A stretch of 64,000 nt of DNA from CAYYYG01 sp964490875. Lineage in GTDB: Bacteria > Patescibacteriota > Microgenomatia > UBA1406 > GWC2-37-13. The notes under the pieces are model-generated. The model did no database searches, was not told where the DNA came from, and worked only from the letters and a program-made list of their open reading frames with translations. Below are positions 16,347 through 25,005 of the stretch, in pieces. Position 1 is the stretch's first letter, and every line of letters begins with the position of its first letter. The DNA lies in NCBI GenBank assembly GCA_964490875.1, contig CAZBEF010000002.1:1-64000 (forward strand), in the 5' to 3' direction. Both the position numbers and the translations under genes were made by a program.

Positions 16347-18602
16347 ATGGACAAAAAAATATCAGATTATTTTCGCGGTTCATTTCATTCCTTTGTTGAA
16401 GCGCTCATGAATATCGCAATTTTCCTGCCTTACTTCTTTTCGGTGCGGACGTTGCTGCGAACACTGTTTGATCCTTGGAAGAATTTAACTGCACAAAAAA
16501 CTGAACGGGGATTTTCTTTCTCAGGATGGTTTAACCGGCTTGGCTTTAATCTTGTGTCGCGCGGTATGGGATTTATGATGCGCAGTATTCTTTTATTTAC
16601 TTATTTAATAATACTACTATTATATATAGTAACTCTGCCTTTGATTTTTATTGCCTATTTTGTGATGCTGCCGTTTTTGTTTCTCATTTCTGCGAATTCA
16701 AAAACCGAAGATGAAAAGAAAATGATCTATAAAGAACGTTTTATGCATGCTCATATGTTGAAGCCTGATAATTATCAGGAAGTGGAAAAATGGTTTGAAC
16801 GATTATATACAAAATATTACAACGAGACGCAATGGTGGAAGCTTTCCAATTTACAATCCTATCCGCCTCTGGGCCGCGATTGGGCGGTGGGGTATACACC
16901 TACTCTCGATGAATTTACTTTTGAATTAACAGATCCAGCATATCAATCGTATATGAAACATATTATTGCACGGGAGAATGAAATTTCTCAAATTGAGCGT
17001 GCCCTTTCTAAAACTGAAAATGCAAATGTGCTTTTAGTAGGCGAAGAAGGAGTTGGTAGACGAGCGATAATAGATGCGCTTTCCCAAAAAATTTATGAAG
17101 GGAAAATTAATCCGTTATTAATATATAAGAGAGTGCTGAAGGTTAATATGGAAAAAATATTAACTCAGTATGTCGATCAAAAACAGCGGGAAGAATTTTT
17201 TGAAGAACTGCTGGCCGAAGCTTCGGCTGCAAGAAATGTAATCATAATCATAGAAAATATTGACCGATACCTTTCGCATGGAGAAGATAGGATAGATTTA
17301 ACAACTTCGTTAACAAAGTTTGCTAAATCCAGTGTACAGATTGTAGGACTGACAACACCATTTCTCTATGAAAAATATATTGCACCAAACGAACCAATCA
17401 GCCGTGAATTTTCTAAAATAGATATTCCCGAAGTTACAAAAGATAGTGCATTTCAAATTGTTCTTGAAGTTTCGGAAGAATTTGAAAAACGATATCAAGT
17501 AATTATTCCCTACGAAACTATTCAGATTACCGTAGAAAAAAGTGACTTTTATATAACTTCTGTTCCATTTCCAGAAAAAGCGATGCAGCTACTGGATAAT
17601 GCCTGCGTGTATACAACACAAACATTAAAGAAAAAAGTTGTTGTCCCGCAATTAATCGATATTGTATTAAGCGAGAAAACACACGTACCGACAACATTAA
17701 CAATTGAAATGAAAGAAAAATTATTGAAACTGGAAAATTTATTAAAAAAAAGAGTTGTTTCTCAGCAGGAGGCAGTGAATGAACTTGCCTCGGCACTGCG
17801 AAGATCGTTTTTGCTTATGGGAAAACGAAAAAAACCTCTGGCCAGTTTTCTGTTTTTAGGACCAACCGGAGTCGGAAAGACTGAGACAGCAAAAGCGATT
17901 GCAGAAGTTTTTTTTGAATCGGAAAAAAGCCTTATGCGCTTTGATATGTCGGCGTATCAGACACGTCTTTCAATTCCCCAGCTTGTCGGTTCTATGGAAA
18001 TGCAGACGCCTGGGCTGCTAACTAAGACTATCCGGGAGCAGCCGTATGGAGTATTACTATTGGATGAAATTGAAAAAGCCGATACCGACCTTCTGAATAT
18101 TTTTCTGACAATACTTGATGAAGGATACTTCACAGATGGTTTAGGAAAACGGGTGGACTGTAAAAATTTAGTGATTATTGCAACAAGCAATGCAGGTTCT
18201 GAATTTATTTTTAATTCTCTTTCTAATAATATGAATTCGACTCCAGCGGACCAGCAGGCATTCACCCAGAAATTAATTCATTATTTAGTAGACAAACATA
18301 CCTTCACTCCAGAATTCCTTAACCGGTTTGATGGAGTTGTGGCATATAACCCGCTTCAACAAAATAATATTATTGTAATTGCTAAGAAATTCTTGACTCC
18401 AGTAACCCAGCAGATTGAATCTATGTATAAGATAAAAGTGAAAGTATCTGATACAACTCTCGAGAATCTGGCACAGAAAAGTTATGATCCAGCATTTGGC
18501 GCCCGCGATATGGAACGAATTTTGCGACAAGATATAGAGGATAAGATTGCCAAAATGATTTTTGAAGGAAAAGCTAAAGAAGGAGATATAATTAATTTAT
18601 GA
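16347..18602 (+). CDS. Membrane-anchored Clp-type AAA+ ATPase with degenerate D1
   Basis: The 751-residue protein has hydrophobic segments at about 16-36 and 80-115, then two AAA+ modules. D1 has Gly-Glu-Glu-Gly-Val-Gly-Arg-Arg near 232-239, where the Walker A Lys is replaced by Arg, and Glu-Asn instead of Asp-Glu at the Walker B end near 303. D2 is intact: Gly-Pro-Thr-Gly-Val-Gly-Lys-Thr near 508, Leu-Leu-Leu-Asp-Glu near 569, the Asn-Arg-Phe-Asp segment and a C-terminal Gly-Ala-Arg sensor. The usual Clp N-domain is missing. TATAAT at 16333-16338 ends 8 nt before the ATG. It is probably a membrane-tethered unfoldase. Confidence 0.86.
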   Translation: MDKKISDYFRGSFHSFVEALMNIAIFLPYFFSVRTLLRTLFDPWKNLTAQKTERGFSFSGWFNRLGFNLVSRGMGFMMRSILLFTYLIILLLYIVTLPLIFIAYFVMLPFLFLISANSKTEDEKKMIYKERFMHAHMLKPDNYQEVEKWFERLYTKYYNETQWWKLSNLQSYPPLGRDWAVGYTPTLDEFTFELTDPAYQSYMKHIIARENEISQIERALSKTENANVLLVGEEGVGRRAIIDALSQKIYEGKINPLLIYKRVLKVNMEKILTQYVDQKQREEFFEELLAEASAARNVIIIIENIDRYLSHGEDRIDLTTSLTKFAKSSVQIVGLTTPFLYEKYIAPNEPISREFSKIDIPEVTKDSAFQIVLEVSEEFEKRYQVIIPYETIQITVEKSDFYITSVPFPEKAMQLLDNACVYTTQTLKKKVVVPQLIDIVLSEKTHVPTTLTIEMKEKLLKLENLLKKRVVSQQEAVNELASALRRSFLLMGKRKKPLASFLFLGPTGVGKTETAKAIAEVFFESEKSLMRFDMSAYQTRLSIPQLVGSMEMQTPGLLTKTIREQPYGVLLLDEIEKADTDLLNIFLTILDEGYFTDGLGKRVDCKNLVIIATSNAGSEFIFNSLSNNMNSTPADQQAFTQKLIHYLVDKHTFTPEFLNRFDGVVAYNPLQQNNIIVIAKKFLTPVTQQIESMYKIKVKVSDTTLENLAQKSYDPAFGARDMERILRQDIEDKIAKMIFEGKAKEGDIINL

Positions 18603-19232
18603 GTGTGGAGACAAAATAGTAAGGAGATCTTGTGGTTTTTCTGCAATAAATGTAGGCTTGTATTTTTTGAGAGCAGATTTTGAACTAAATCCCCATGTGA
18701 CAGAAATGATATCCAATCCTAAAACCTGGCATGCTTCGATATCGCGGACTTCGTCGCCTATATATATAGTAGTATTAATATCAAGCTTTTCTCGTTTTAA
18801 AATCTTCCGCAGTGACAGCTGTTTGCCAAAGAGATTGTTTTCGGTATAAATAAAATCAAAAACCTTTAATTCATATTTATTAAGAAACACATCAATATTC
18901 TCCCGCGAATTTGAAGTGAGAATACCGAGCTGAAATCCTAAGACCTTTAACTTCTTAATAACTGAATCCATTTCTTTAATATAACCCACTTCTTTCATAT
19001 GAGCATTAAGTAGCTGTTTTCCTTTATGCAGTGCGAATGGAATTTTTAGAAGCGGAATTTTTAACTGATCAATTATTTCAAAAGGAGATTTGTCCCGAAG
19101 AGCCTCGAATTCTGCTGGAGAAAGCTCGCTAAATCCGTACTGCGCCGCCATTTGGTTGGCGACTTTATAAATATATGGCATTGTATCAGCAAGGGTGCCG
19201 TCAAAGTCAAAAATAATAGTTTTCTTAATCAT
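18597..19232 (-). CDS. HAD-superfamily phosphatase (phosphoglycolate-phosphatase-like)
   Basis: The 211-residue protein has HAD motif I Phe-Asp-Phe-Asp-Gly-Thr-Leu at about 8-14, motif II Leu-Thr-Ser-Asn near 105, and motif III/IV Gly-Asp-Glu-Val-Arg-Asp near 158. The helical cap between motifs I and II is the subfamily I type seen in phosphoglycolate and related phosphatases. TATAAT lies exactly 6 nt before the ATG on the minus strand. The gene overlaps the 3' end of the Clp-like gene by 6 nt, tail to tail. Confidence 0.86.
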   Translation of the reverse strand: MIKKTIIFDFDGTLADTMPYIYKVANQMAAQYGFSELSPAEFEALRDKSPFEIIDQLKIPLLKIPFALHKGKQLLNAHMKEVGYIKEMDSVIKKLKVLGFQLGILTSNSRENIDVFLNKYELKVFDFIYTENNLFGKQLSLRKILKREKLDINTTIYIGDEVRDIEACQVLGLDIISVTWGFSSKSALKKYKPTFIAEKPQDLLTILSPHS

Positions 19233-19277
19233 AATACAATTATAGACGATGGAAATAGGCTCTGCTTCTGAATATGA

Positions 19278-19306
19278 TTGACAAACATTTTTAATGTTGA
19301 TATTCT
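19278..19306 (+). promoter_or_regulatory. Promoter of the Ig-like gene
   Basis: TTGACA (19278-19283), 17-nt spacer, TATTCT (19301-19306); predicted start near 19313, 9 nt before the ATG at 19322. Confidence 0.6.
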
Positions 19307-19321
19307 TAACTTAATAATCGT

Positions 19322-19744
19322 ATGGATAAAAAACTTCTTGGATTGATGGGTGTGTTTTTTCTCTTCTTTGCAGTATTTGCCGTTTCTGTGGCACTGCCTC
19401 CTGGAACATTTTCGCGATTTACTTCGGCAAGCGTTGAAACAAAACCTTCTGCAGATGCAACACGAATACTTGCTTGGCCGCTTTTTGGAGTTAAATCAGA
19501 CGGCAAGGCGGAAAGTAAAGTTACCGTGATTGTCCGCAACTCCAGTACCAAACCACTCGAAGGAAGGCTGGTAACAGTATCATCGAGCCTTGGTTCATTC
19601 CATGAAACATCGCTCCCAACAAATAAGGAAGGAATAGCTATATTTCATCTAATTTCAAATTCATCCGGAACAGCAGACATAAATGTGCTTATCGATAACG
19701 AAATACAGGCATCTCAAAAAGTTTCGGTACAGTTTGTAGAATAA
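19322..19744 (+). CDS. Secreted Ig-like (Big-1-type) domain protein
   Basis: The 140-residue protein has an N-terminal signal anchor (about 4-25) and one beta-sandwich of the bacterial Ig-like, invasin Big-1 style (Val-Thr-Val-Ile-Val-Arg-Asn; then Gly-Arg-Leu-Val-Thr-Val-Ser-Ser-Ser; then Asn-Lys-Glu-Gly-Ile-Ala-Ile-Phe). It is a likely extracellular structural or adhesion module and lies immediately before galU and a cohesin-like gene. Confidence 0.68.
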   Translation: MDKKLLGLMGVFFLFFAVFAVSVALPPGTFSRFTSASVETKPSADATRILAWPLFGVKSDGKAESKVTVIVRNSSTKPLEGRLVTVSSSLGSFHETSLPTNKEGIAIFHLISNSSGTADINVLIDNEIQASQKVSVQFVE

Positions 19745-19787
19745 CCTTCCTAAATTATCATTTTATGTTATAATAAATCCCTAAACT

Positions 19788-20666
19788 ATGAAAATCACCA
19801 AAGCAGTTATCCCAGCAGCAGGATTCGGTACTCGTTTTCTTCCTCAAACCAAGGCAATGCCTAAAGAAATGCTGCCTATTGTCGACAAGCCAGTAATTCA
19901 GTATGTAGTAGAAGAAGCAGTTGCTTCGGGAATCGCAAACATCATAATGGTGACAGGAGCAAATAAACGGGCAATTGAAGATCATTTTGATAATCCAGAC
20001 GAAGATCTGACAAAAAATCTTCTTCAGGGAAATAAAGAAAAACTTCTTGAAGTAGTCAAAAAGATTTCTGAAATGGCCAATTTCATTTATGTCCGACAAA
20101 AAGGACCATATGGCAACGGAACACCGGTACTGGCCGCCGAACCAGCCATCGAAAATGAACCGTTTGCTGTTTTATGGGGTGATGAATTCATTTATTCAAA
20201 ACCGCCACGACTTCAGCAGATGATGGAAGTTCATGAAAAATACGGCGGTATCGTAATTTCTGGAGTAAAGATTGAAAAGAAAGAAGATTTAAAACGATAC
20301 GGAATTGCCGATTTGGAACCGGTTGAAGGAAATGTATCAAAAATTAAAAGCATAGTAGAGAAACCGGATCCAGACGAAGCTCCATCTAACATTGCAACTC
20401 ACGGCGCTTATATTCTGCCTCCCGAGATATTTCATGCATTAAAGCGAATCGAGCCGGGCAAGGGTGGTGAAATTTGGCTGGTTGATGCAATTAATTTATT
20501 AAGAGACGATGGTGTTCCTGTATACGCCGTTGAAATTCAAAATGGAAAATATTACGACACCGGCAATAAACTTGAATATATGAAAACTGTTGTAGACTTA
20601 GCTCTGCAGCATCCGGATATTAGTAACGATTTTAGAGACTATCTTAAATCTCTTAAATTAGGATAA
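19788..20666 (+). CDS. galU: UTP-glucose-1-phosphate uridylyltransferase
   Basis: The 292-residue enzyme makes UDP-glucose from UTP and glucose-1-phosphate. The nucleotidyltransferase signature Ala-Ala-Gly-Phe-Gly-Thr-Arg-Phe-Leu-Pro is at about 10-19, followed by Lys-Glu-Met-Leu-Pro-Ile. The middle has Leu-Trp-Gly-Asp-Glu near 127-131 and the C-terminal part Gly-Lys-Tyr-Tyr-Asp-Thr-Gly-Asn. Length is normal. TATAAT at 19769-19774 gives a 7-nt leader. The product would feed glycosylation of surface components, which suits the surface-protein context. Confidence 0.94.
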   Translation: MKITKAVIPAAGFGTRFLPQTKAMPKEMLPIVDKPVIQYVVEEAVASGIANIIMVTGANKRAIEDHFDNPDEDLTKNLLQGNKEKLLEVVKKISEMANFIYVRQKGPYGNGTPVLAAEPAIENEPFAVLWGDEFIYSKPPRLQQMMEVHEKYGGIVISGVKIEKKEDLKRYGIADLEPVEGNVSKIKSIVEKPDPDEAPSNIATHGAYILPPEIFHALKRIEPGKGGEIWLVDAINLLRDDGVPVYAVEIQNGKYYDTGNKLEYMKTVVDLALQHPDISNDFRDYLKSLKLG

Positions 20667-20673
20667 AGTCTTC

Positions 20674-21240
20674 ATGCAAACTATTACTCCAAAATTTGCA
20701 ACCATATTAGTATATATTTTATTGGTGCTTATTGCCGCAGGCAATGTGGACGCAAAAACACCTTCTATCTCCGCAAAGTTCGATAAATCCGCTATTTCTA
20801 TCGAAAAAGAACATGATACTGAGTTTAATGTATTCATCGATTCTGCTAATGAAAAAGTTTCTGCTGCAATGGTTCGGATTTCATATCCGAAACGCCTTCT
20901 GGAGTTCAAAAATGATAACGTCTCTAAACCAAATACGGAATGTATAAGCAGTCATAAGATAAATCAGACGATTTCGGTAAAAAATGATACCAGCAAGGGA
21001 ATTGTCGAAGTAACCAAGCTATTAATAGCCCCAACCGAGCAGCTGCCTGCTGGTAAAATCTGCTTGGGAACCTTTCGGTTTAAAGCCAAAGACAGCTTTT
21101 GGTATTTCATTCCATGGTTTAGAAATGGGAATGTATCGTTTTCAGATATGAGTGAATGGCAGATCGTGGGGCCAAACGGAACTTTTGAGGCAAATTCCAA
21201 CACAAATCAGGCATCTTTACAAATTACTGTAACAAACTAA
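20674..21240 (+). CDS. Secreted cohesin-like domain protein
   Basis: The 188-residue protein has a signal segment (about 8-28, ending Val-Asp-Ala) and a single domain with cohesin-type pattern: Phe-Asn-Val-Phe-Ile-Asp-Ser at 51-57, Ala-Met-Val-Arg-Ile-Ser-Tyr-Pro at 65-72, and Gly-Thr-Phe-Arg-Phe-Lys-Ala-Lys at 132-139. Cohesins bind dockerins, and a dockerin-like segment exists at 5684-8158 in this window. No membrane anchor is visible at the C-terminus. TAGGAT at 20659-20664 gives a leader of about 3 nt. The family call is moderate; it could be another Ig-like fold. Confidence 0.62.
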   Translation: MQTITPKFATILVYILLVLIAAGNVDAKTPSISAKFDKSAISIEKEHDTEFNVFIDSANEKVSAAMVRISYPKRLLEFKNDNVSKPNTECISSHKINQTISVKNDTSKGIVEVTKLLIAPTEQLPAGKICLGTFRFKAKDSFWYFIPWFRNGNVSFSDMSEWQIVGPNGTFEANSNTNQASLQITVTN

Positions 21241-21264
21241 TACAATTGCATGATATATATGTCC

Positions 21265-21293
21265 TTGCAAATTGCTTGATCTCTTAGTAAAAT
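21265..21293 (+). promoter_or_regulatory. Promoter of rpsB
   Basis: TTGCAA (21265-21270), 17-nt spacer, TAAAAT (21288-21293); predicted start near 21300, next to the ATG at 21301. Confidence 0.55.
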
Positions 21294-21300
21294 CTCACAT

Positions 21301-22146
21301 ATGGTTACACCTGAAACACTAACAAAAGAACAGACTAAAGAAGTCGAAAAATTATTTGAAATGGGAGCCCATTTGGGACACAAAAAAAATAGGCTTCACC
21401 CTCGCGCCCGCAAATTCGTCTACAAAATAGTCAACGGCGGTTCAATTATAGATCTGACACAGACAGTTAAAATGCTTGCCGAAGCAAAACGGATGCTTAA
21501 TCAATACGGAAAAGAAAATAAAGTGGTATTGACAGTGGTCACCAAAAAAGTCGCCAACCAGTTTACTGTAGAATATTGTAGTGAACATAATGTGCCTTTT
21601 ATAGCCTCAAAATGGATGTCTGGGCTAATAACAAACTTCGAAACCATTATTAAAAACGTAAAAAAACTTAAGACTCTTCGTGAACAGAGAGAAAATGGAG
21701 AATGGGATAAATATGTTAAACATGAGCGAATGAAACTTGATAAAGAAATTGTTAAGCTTGATAAACTCTATGGCGGCCTGGTTGAAATGATGCAGAGACC
21801 AGATGTGATTATCTGCGTCGATACAAGAAAAGAAAAAAATGCAGTCATTGAAGCACGCCGGAATAATATTCCAGTCATCGCTATAGTTGACACCAATTCA
21901 AATCCAGACGAAGTACTCCCGGTTGTAATGAATGACGATTCTCCAGAGTTGGTTCAGTATGTTCTAAAGCAAATGATTGATGCGTATGTTCAGGGAAGAG
22001 ATTCAGCCAATAAAGAAGAAGCAAAAGATTCATCTAAAAAGGCAGAAGCTGCTCCGAAAGCAGAACCCGCTGCAGAAGAAAAGCCTGCAGAACCACAAAC
22101 AGAGAAGAAAAAGACACGGAAAACACGCTCAAAAAAAACCGAGTAA
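21301..22146 (+). CDS. rpsB: 30S ribosomal protein S2
   Basis: The 281-residue protein has the S2 start (Leu-Phe-Glu-Met-Gly-Ala-His-Leu-Gly-His) near 18-27, the Lys-Trp-Met-Ser-Gly-Leu-Ile-Thr-Asn region near 103, and the Ile-Pro-Val-Ile-Ala-Ile-Val-Asp-Thr-Asn signature near 190. An Ala/Glu/Lys-rich tail of about 45 residues extends beyond the usual end. It is the first gene of a translation cluster with tsf and frr. No Shine-Dalgarno site is present; the -10 box ends 7 nt before the ATG. Confidence 0.97.
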   Translation: MVTPETLTKEQTKEVEKLFEMGAHLGHKKNRLHPRARKFVYKIVNGGSIIDLTQTVKMLAEAKRMLNQYGKENKVVLTVVTKKVANQFTVEYCSEHNVPFIASKWMSGLITNFETIIKNVKKLKTLREQRENGEWDKYVKHERMKLDKEIVKLDKLYGGLVEMMQRPDVIICVDTRKEKNAVIEARRNNIPVIAIVDTNSNPDEVLPVVMNDDSPELVQYVLKQMIDAYVQGRDSANKEEAKDSSKKAEAAPKAEPAAEEKPAEPQTEKKKTRKTRSKKTE

Positions 22147-22181
22147 ACTTCTCATTAAAATTAGTTATACTTAAATCTCAT

Positions 22182-22640
22182 ATGGCACTTGATCTAAAAA
22201 AACTAAAACAGCTTCGTGAAATGTCTGGAGTTTCTTTCGCACTGTGCAAAAAGGCTCTGGAAGAATCTAATAACAATCTTGAAGAAGCAAAGAAAAAACT
22301 CACCACATTAGCAGGAGCAAAAATCGCCGAGAAATCTACTCGGGCTACATCACAGGGAGGAATTTTTTCGTATGTTCATCATAATGGAAAAATTGCAGCA
22401 CTTGTTGAGCTGCAGACCGAGACCGACTTTGTTTCGGGCAACGATGAATTCAAAAAACTCGGAAAAGAACTTGCTATGCAGCTTGCATCAGTGGAAGCAA
22501 AGAATGAAGAAGAATTTTTAGCACAGGAATATATTCGTGAGCCAAGCAAGAAAATTTCGGATTTAGTTAAAGAAGCAGTTCTTAAATTCGGAGAAAATAT
22601 CAAAATCGCCAGATTCTTACGATGGGAACTTGGAGGATAA
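22182..22640 (+). CDS. tsf: Elongation factor Ts, short form
   Basis: The 152-residue protein carries the N-terminal UBA-like helix bundle (Leu-Arg-Glu-Met-Ser-Gly-Val; Cys-Lys-Lys-Ala-Leu) and one core domain with Thr-Glu-Thr-Asp-Phe-Val-Ser near 86, which drives nucleotide exchange on EF-Tu. It lacks the second core subdomain and the coiled coil of E. coli EF-Ts, a layout like the short, dimeric Thermus type. TATACT at 22166-22171 gives a leader of about 4 nt. Its 3' end contains the Shine-Dalgarno site of frr. Confidence 0.93.
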   Translation: MALDLKKLKQLREMSGVSFALCKKALEESNNNLEEAKKKLTTLAGAKIAEKSTRATSQGGIFSYVHHNGKIAALVELQTETDFVSGNDEFKKLGKELAMQLASVEAKNEEEFLAQEYIREPSKKISDLVKEAVLKFGENIKIARFLRWELGG

Positions 22641-22641
22641 T

Positions 22642-23199
22642 ATGACAATAACAGACGAATTTACAAAATCTTCTCAGGCAACAATTCTTCATTTAAAGGA
22701 AGAGCTTAAAACTATTCGTACAGGCCGGGCCAATCCTGCAGTTTTGGAAGGAATATTGGTAGAGGCATACGGAGGCCAGTCAAAATTCCGCATGATGGAA
22801 CTCGCAACAATTACTACAGAAGGAGCTTCACAGCTGGTGGTAGCGCCGTATGATCCGGTAACTGTACCTGATATTGAACGTGCAATATTAACATCTCCTC
22901 TTGGTTTGACACCGGTAAATCAGGGTGGAAGAATAATTATCCGGATTCCACCATTATCACAAGAGCAAAGACAGAAATTAACAAAGATTATCAGCCAGAA
23001 AATTGAAGAAAAAAAGAATACCATCCGGATGCACCGTGATGAAGTTCGCAAAAAAATCAAACAGCAGGCCGAAGCAAGCGAGATAACAAAAGATGACAGA
23101 TTCAGATTAGAAAAAGATATCGATACCGCGACTTCGAAATTAATGGACGAAATAGAGGTCATTAAGAAGAACAAAGAAAAAGAGATTATGGAGGTCTAA
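22642..23199 (+). CDS. frr: Ribosome recycling factor
   Basis: The 185-residue protein has the RRF layout: a helical domain I with Arg-Thr-Gly-Arg-Ala near 30-34, a beta domain II, and the C-terminal helices with Lys-Lys-Asn-Lys-Glu-Lys-Glu-Ile. It works with EF-G to split post-termination ribosomes. The start at 22642 is preferred over an upstream TTG because ggagg (22632-22636) sits 5 nt before this ATG. It follows tsf directly; pyrH, usually between them, is absent. Confidence 0.95.
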   Translation: MTITDEFTKSSQATILHLKEELKTIRTGRANPAVLEGILVEAYGGQSKFRMMELATITTEGASQLVVAPYDPVTVPDIERAILTSPLGLTPVNQGGRIIIRIPPLSQEQRQKLTKIISQKIEEKKNTIRMHRDEVRKKIKQQAEASEITKDDRFRLEKDIDTATSKLMDEIEVIKKNKEKEIMEV

Positions 23200-23269
23200 T
23201 ACAATCTTCTTTCTAGCCATGTTCATTTACTCATTGATATTCCAGCTATAGTTAGCTAATATACTTAAC

Positions 23270-24436
23270 ATGGTAACCCTAATAATTTTCATAATAATTC
23301 TTGCGTTATTGGTTCTTATTCATGAGTTTGGACATTTTATAGCCGCTAAAAAAAGCGGTGTGCTGGTTGAAGAATTTGGTTTCGGATTTCCTCCACGTGT
23401 TTGGGGTAAAAAAATTGGAGAAACTATATACAGCATAAATTTACTTCCCATCGGAGGTTTTGTAAAAGTGTACGGAGAAGAATATCATGAAACAGATGGT
23501 GCTATTGATCCTAAATTAAAAAATCGAGCTTTTGTTAATATACACCCATGGCGAAAAACCATGATTATATTGGCAGGAGTCTTCATGAATGTATTGCTTG
23601 CCGTCTTTATCTATTACATTCTTTTGGGCACTAATAGTTTTAAATCTGATCCATTTACATTATTCGGCGACTATAAATTTCCGTTTGGAAAGCAAGAGCA
23701 ACAGGTAGTGGTGGCCAACTTAGTGAAAGCAGCTCCGGCTGCAAAAGCAGGTGTCGAGATCGGTGATGTAGTACAAGACGTTATTTATAAAGGAGATATG
23801 GGTCAGTCTATACGAATGCCAATTTCTACGCCGGCGCAGATGATAAGCATCATAAACGAAAATCAAGGTAAAAATATTACGATAGATTTCGTAAATATCA
23901 AGAATAATGAAGCAAAGACCGTTTCGGTAACCCCGCAATATAACAAGGATTTAAAACGTGCAGTAATTGGCGTTGGGCTGGCCGAAAGTGTAATTTTATC
24001 GTATGATCAACCTCTGGAGAAATTGACTTCAGGATTTCTACATTCATATAATATTATGTCCTACAGTATGAGTACAATGGGATATTTCATTTCTTCCTCA
24101 TTTAAAGAGAAGAGTCTTGGACCAGTATCGGAGACTGTATCGGGACCCGTTGGTATATTCAGTGTGGTAAGTGATATAATACAATTTTCTGGGAAGAAAG
24201 TGTTTATAAACCTGGCACAATTGATCGGCTTATTAAGTTTATCGCTTGCTTCGGTAAATGTTCTGCCGTTTCCGGCGCTCGATGGAGGTAGACTCGTATT
24301 CATTCTCTATGAATGGATAACCAGAAAAAGGCCGAATCAAACAGTGGAACGCTATGTGAATATGGTTGGATTTATTACCTTGATTGGTTTGGCCGTGTTA
24401 GTATCAATTAATGATATTTTACGCTTATTACGATAA
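23270..24436 (+). CDS. rseP: Site-2 zinc metalloprotease (RseP family)
   Basis: The 388-residue membrane protein has His-Glu-Phe-Gly-His at about 18-22 in the first helix and Asn-Val-Leu-Pro-Phe-Pro-Ala-Leu-Asp-Gly-Gly-Arg near 340-351, the two zinc-site motifs. One PDZ domain lies between (about 145-230). These proteases cut membrane-embedded substrates such as anti-sigma factors. TATACT at 23260-23265 lies next to the ATG. The stop overlaps the next start. Confidence 0.94.
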   Translation: MVTLIIFIIILALLVLIHEFGHFIAAKKSGVLVEEFGFGFPPRVWGKKIGETIYSINLLPIGGFVKVYGEEYHETDGAIDPKLKNRAFVNIHPWRKTMIILAGVFMNVLLAVFIYYILLGTNSFKSDPFTLFGDYKFPFGKQEQQVVVANLVKAAPAAKAGVEIGDVVQDVIYKGDMGQSIRMPISTPAQMISIINENQGKNITIDFVNIKNNEAKTVSVTPQYNKDLKRAVIGVGLAESVILSYDQPLEKLTSGFLHSYNIMSYSMSTMGYFISSSFKEKSLGPVSETVSGPVGIFSVVSDIIQFSGKKVFINLAQLIGLLSLSLASVNVLPFPALDGGRLVFILYEWITRKRPNQTVERYVNMVGFITLIGLAVLVSINDILRLLR

Positions 24437-25005
24437 TGGACTTTCAATATACTAATATAACAGTCTCCGGCGGTGTTGCAGTAGGAACCACAACCCTGAT
24501 GGAGAATCTAAAGCCTTATCTTGAGCCATATGGCTGGAAATTTAAATCAACTGGACAGTTTGTTCGTGAATTTACAAAAGAAAATGTACTGCCGTTAGCA
24601 GATTTGGTTTCCGATGATTTCGACCGGCAGATTGAAGCGAAAGTGTATGAGACACTAGAGAAGGAGCGAAACTGGGTAATAGATGGCTGGCTTTCTGGTT
24701 ATATTTCCAGAAATCTTTCTAATACGTTACGAGTACTTCTTATTTGTACCGAAAATTCCATCCGCGTTGATAGAGTAATGAACCGCGATAAAGTATCTGT
24801 TTCCGATGCGAAAAACTTTCTAAAACTTCGTGAAGATAAGAATTTCAAAAAATGGCAGCGGATTTATGGCGAAAGTAATTTCTTTAATCCAAAATATTAT
24901 AATCTTGTTATAGATACGTATTCTTCCGGACAAAACGAAACTGTCGGAAAAGTATTAGACAAACTTGGTTATAAAAACGCCAATATACAGATTACACGGA
25001 AATAA
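24436..25005 (+). CDS. Archaeal-type cytidylate kinase-like protein
   Basis: The 189-residue P-loop protein begins Ile-Thr-Val-Ser-Gly-Gly-Val-Ala-Val-Gly-Thr-Thr-Thr. A Thr in place of the P-loop Lys is what I recall for the archaeal-type (COG1102-like) CMP kinases. Other matches are an early Ser-Thr-Gly-Gln-Phe-Val-Arg-Glu, Ile-Asp-Gly-Trp-Leu near 76, and Arg-Glu-Asp near 132. Likely reaction: phosphorylation of CMP or dCMP with ATP. It overlaps rseP by 1 nt and proS by 1 nt, so the three are coupled. Confidence 0.68.
   Translation: MDFQYTNITVSGGVAVGTTTLMENLKPYLEPYGWKFKSTGQFVREFTKENVLPLADLVSDDFDRQIEAKVYETLEKERNWVIDGWLSGYISRNLSNTLRVLLICTENSIRVDRVMNRDKVSVSDAKNFLKLREDKNFKKWQRIYGESNFFNPKYYNLVIDTYSSGQNETVGKVLDKLGYKNANIQITRK

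Noticed and set aside
24436..25005. Dead kinase because the P-loop Lys is missing
   Set aside because: The GTTT form is, as I recall, usual in archaeal-type CMP kinases, so loss of activity should not be assumed.
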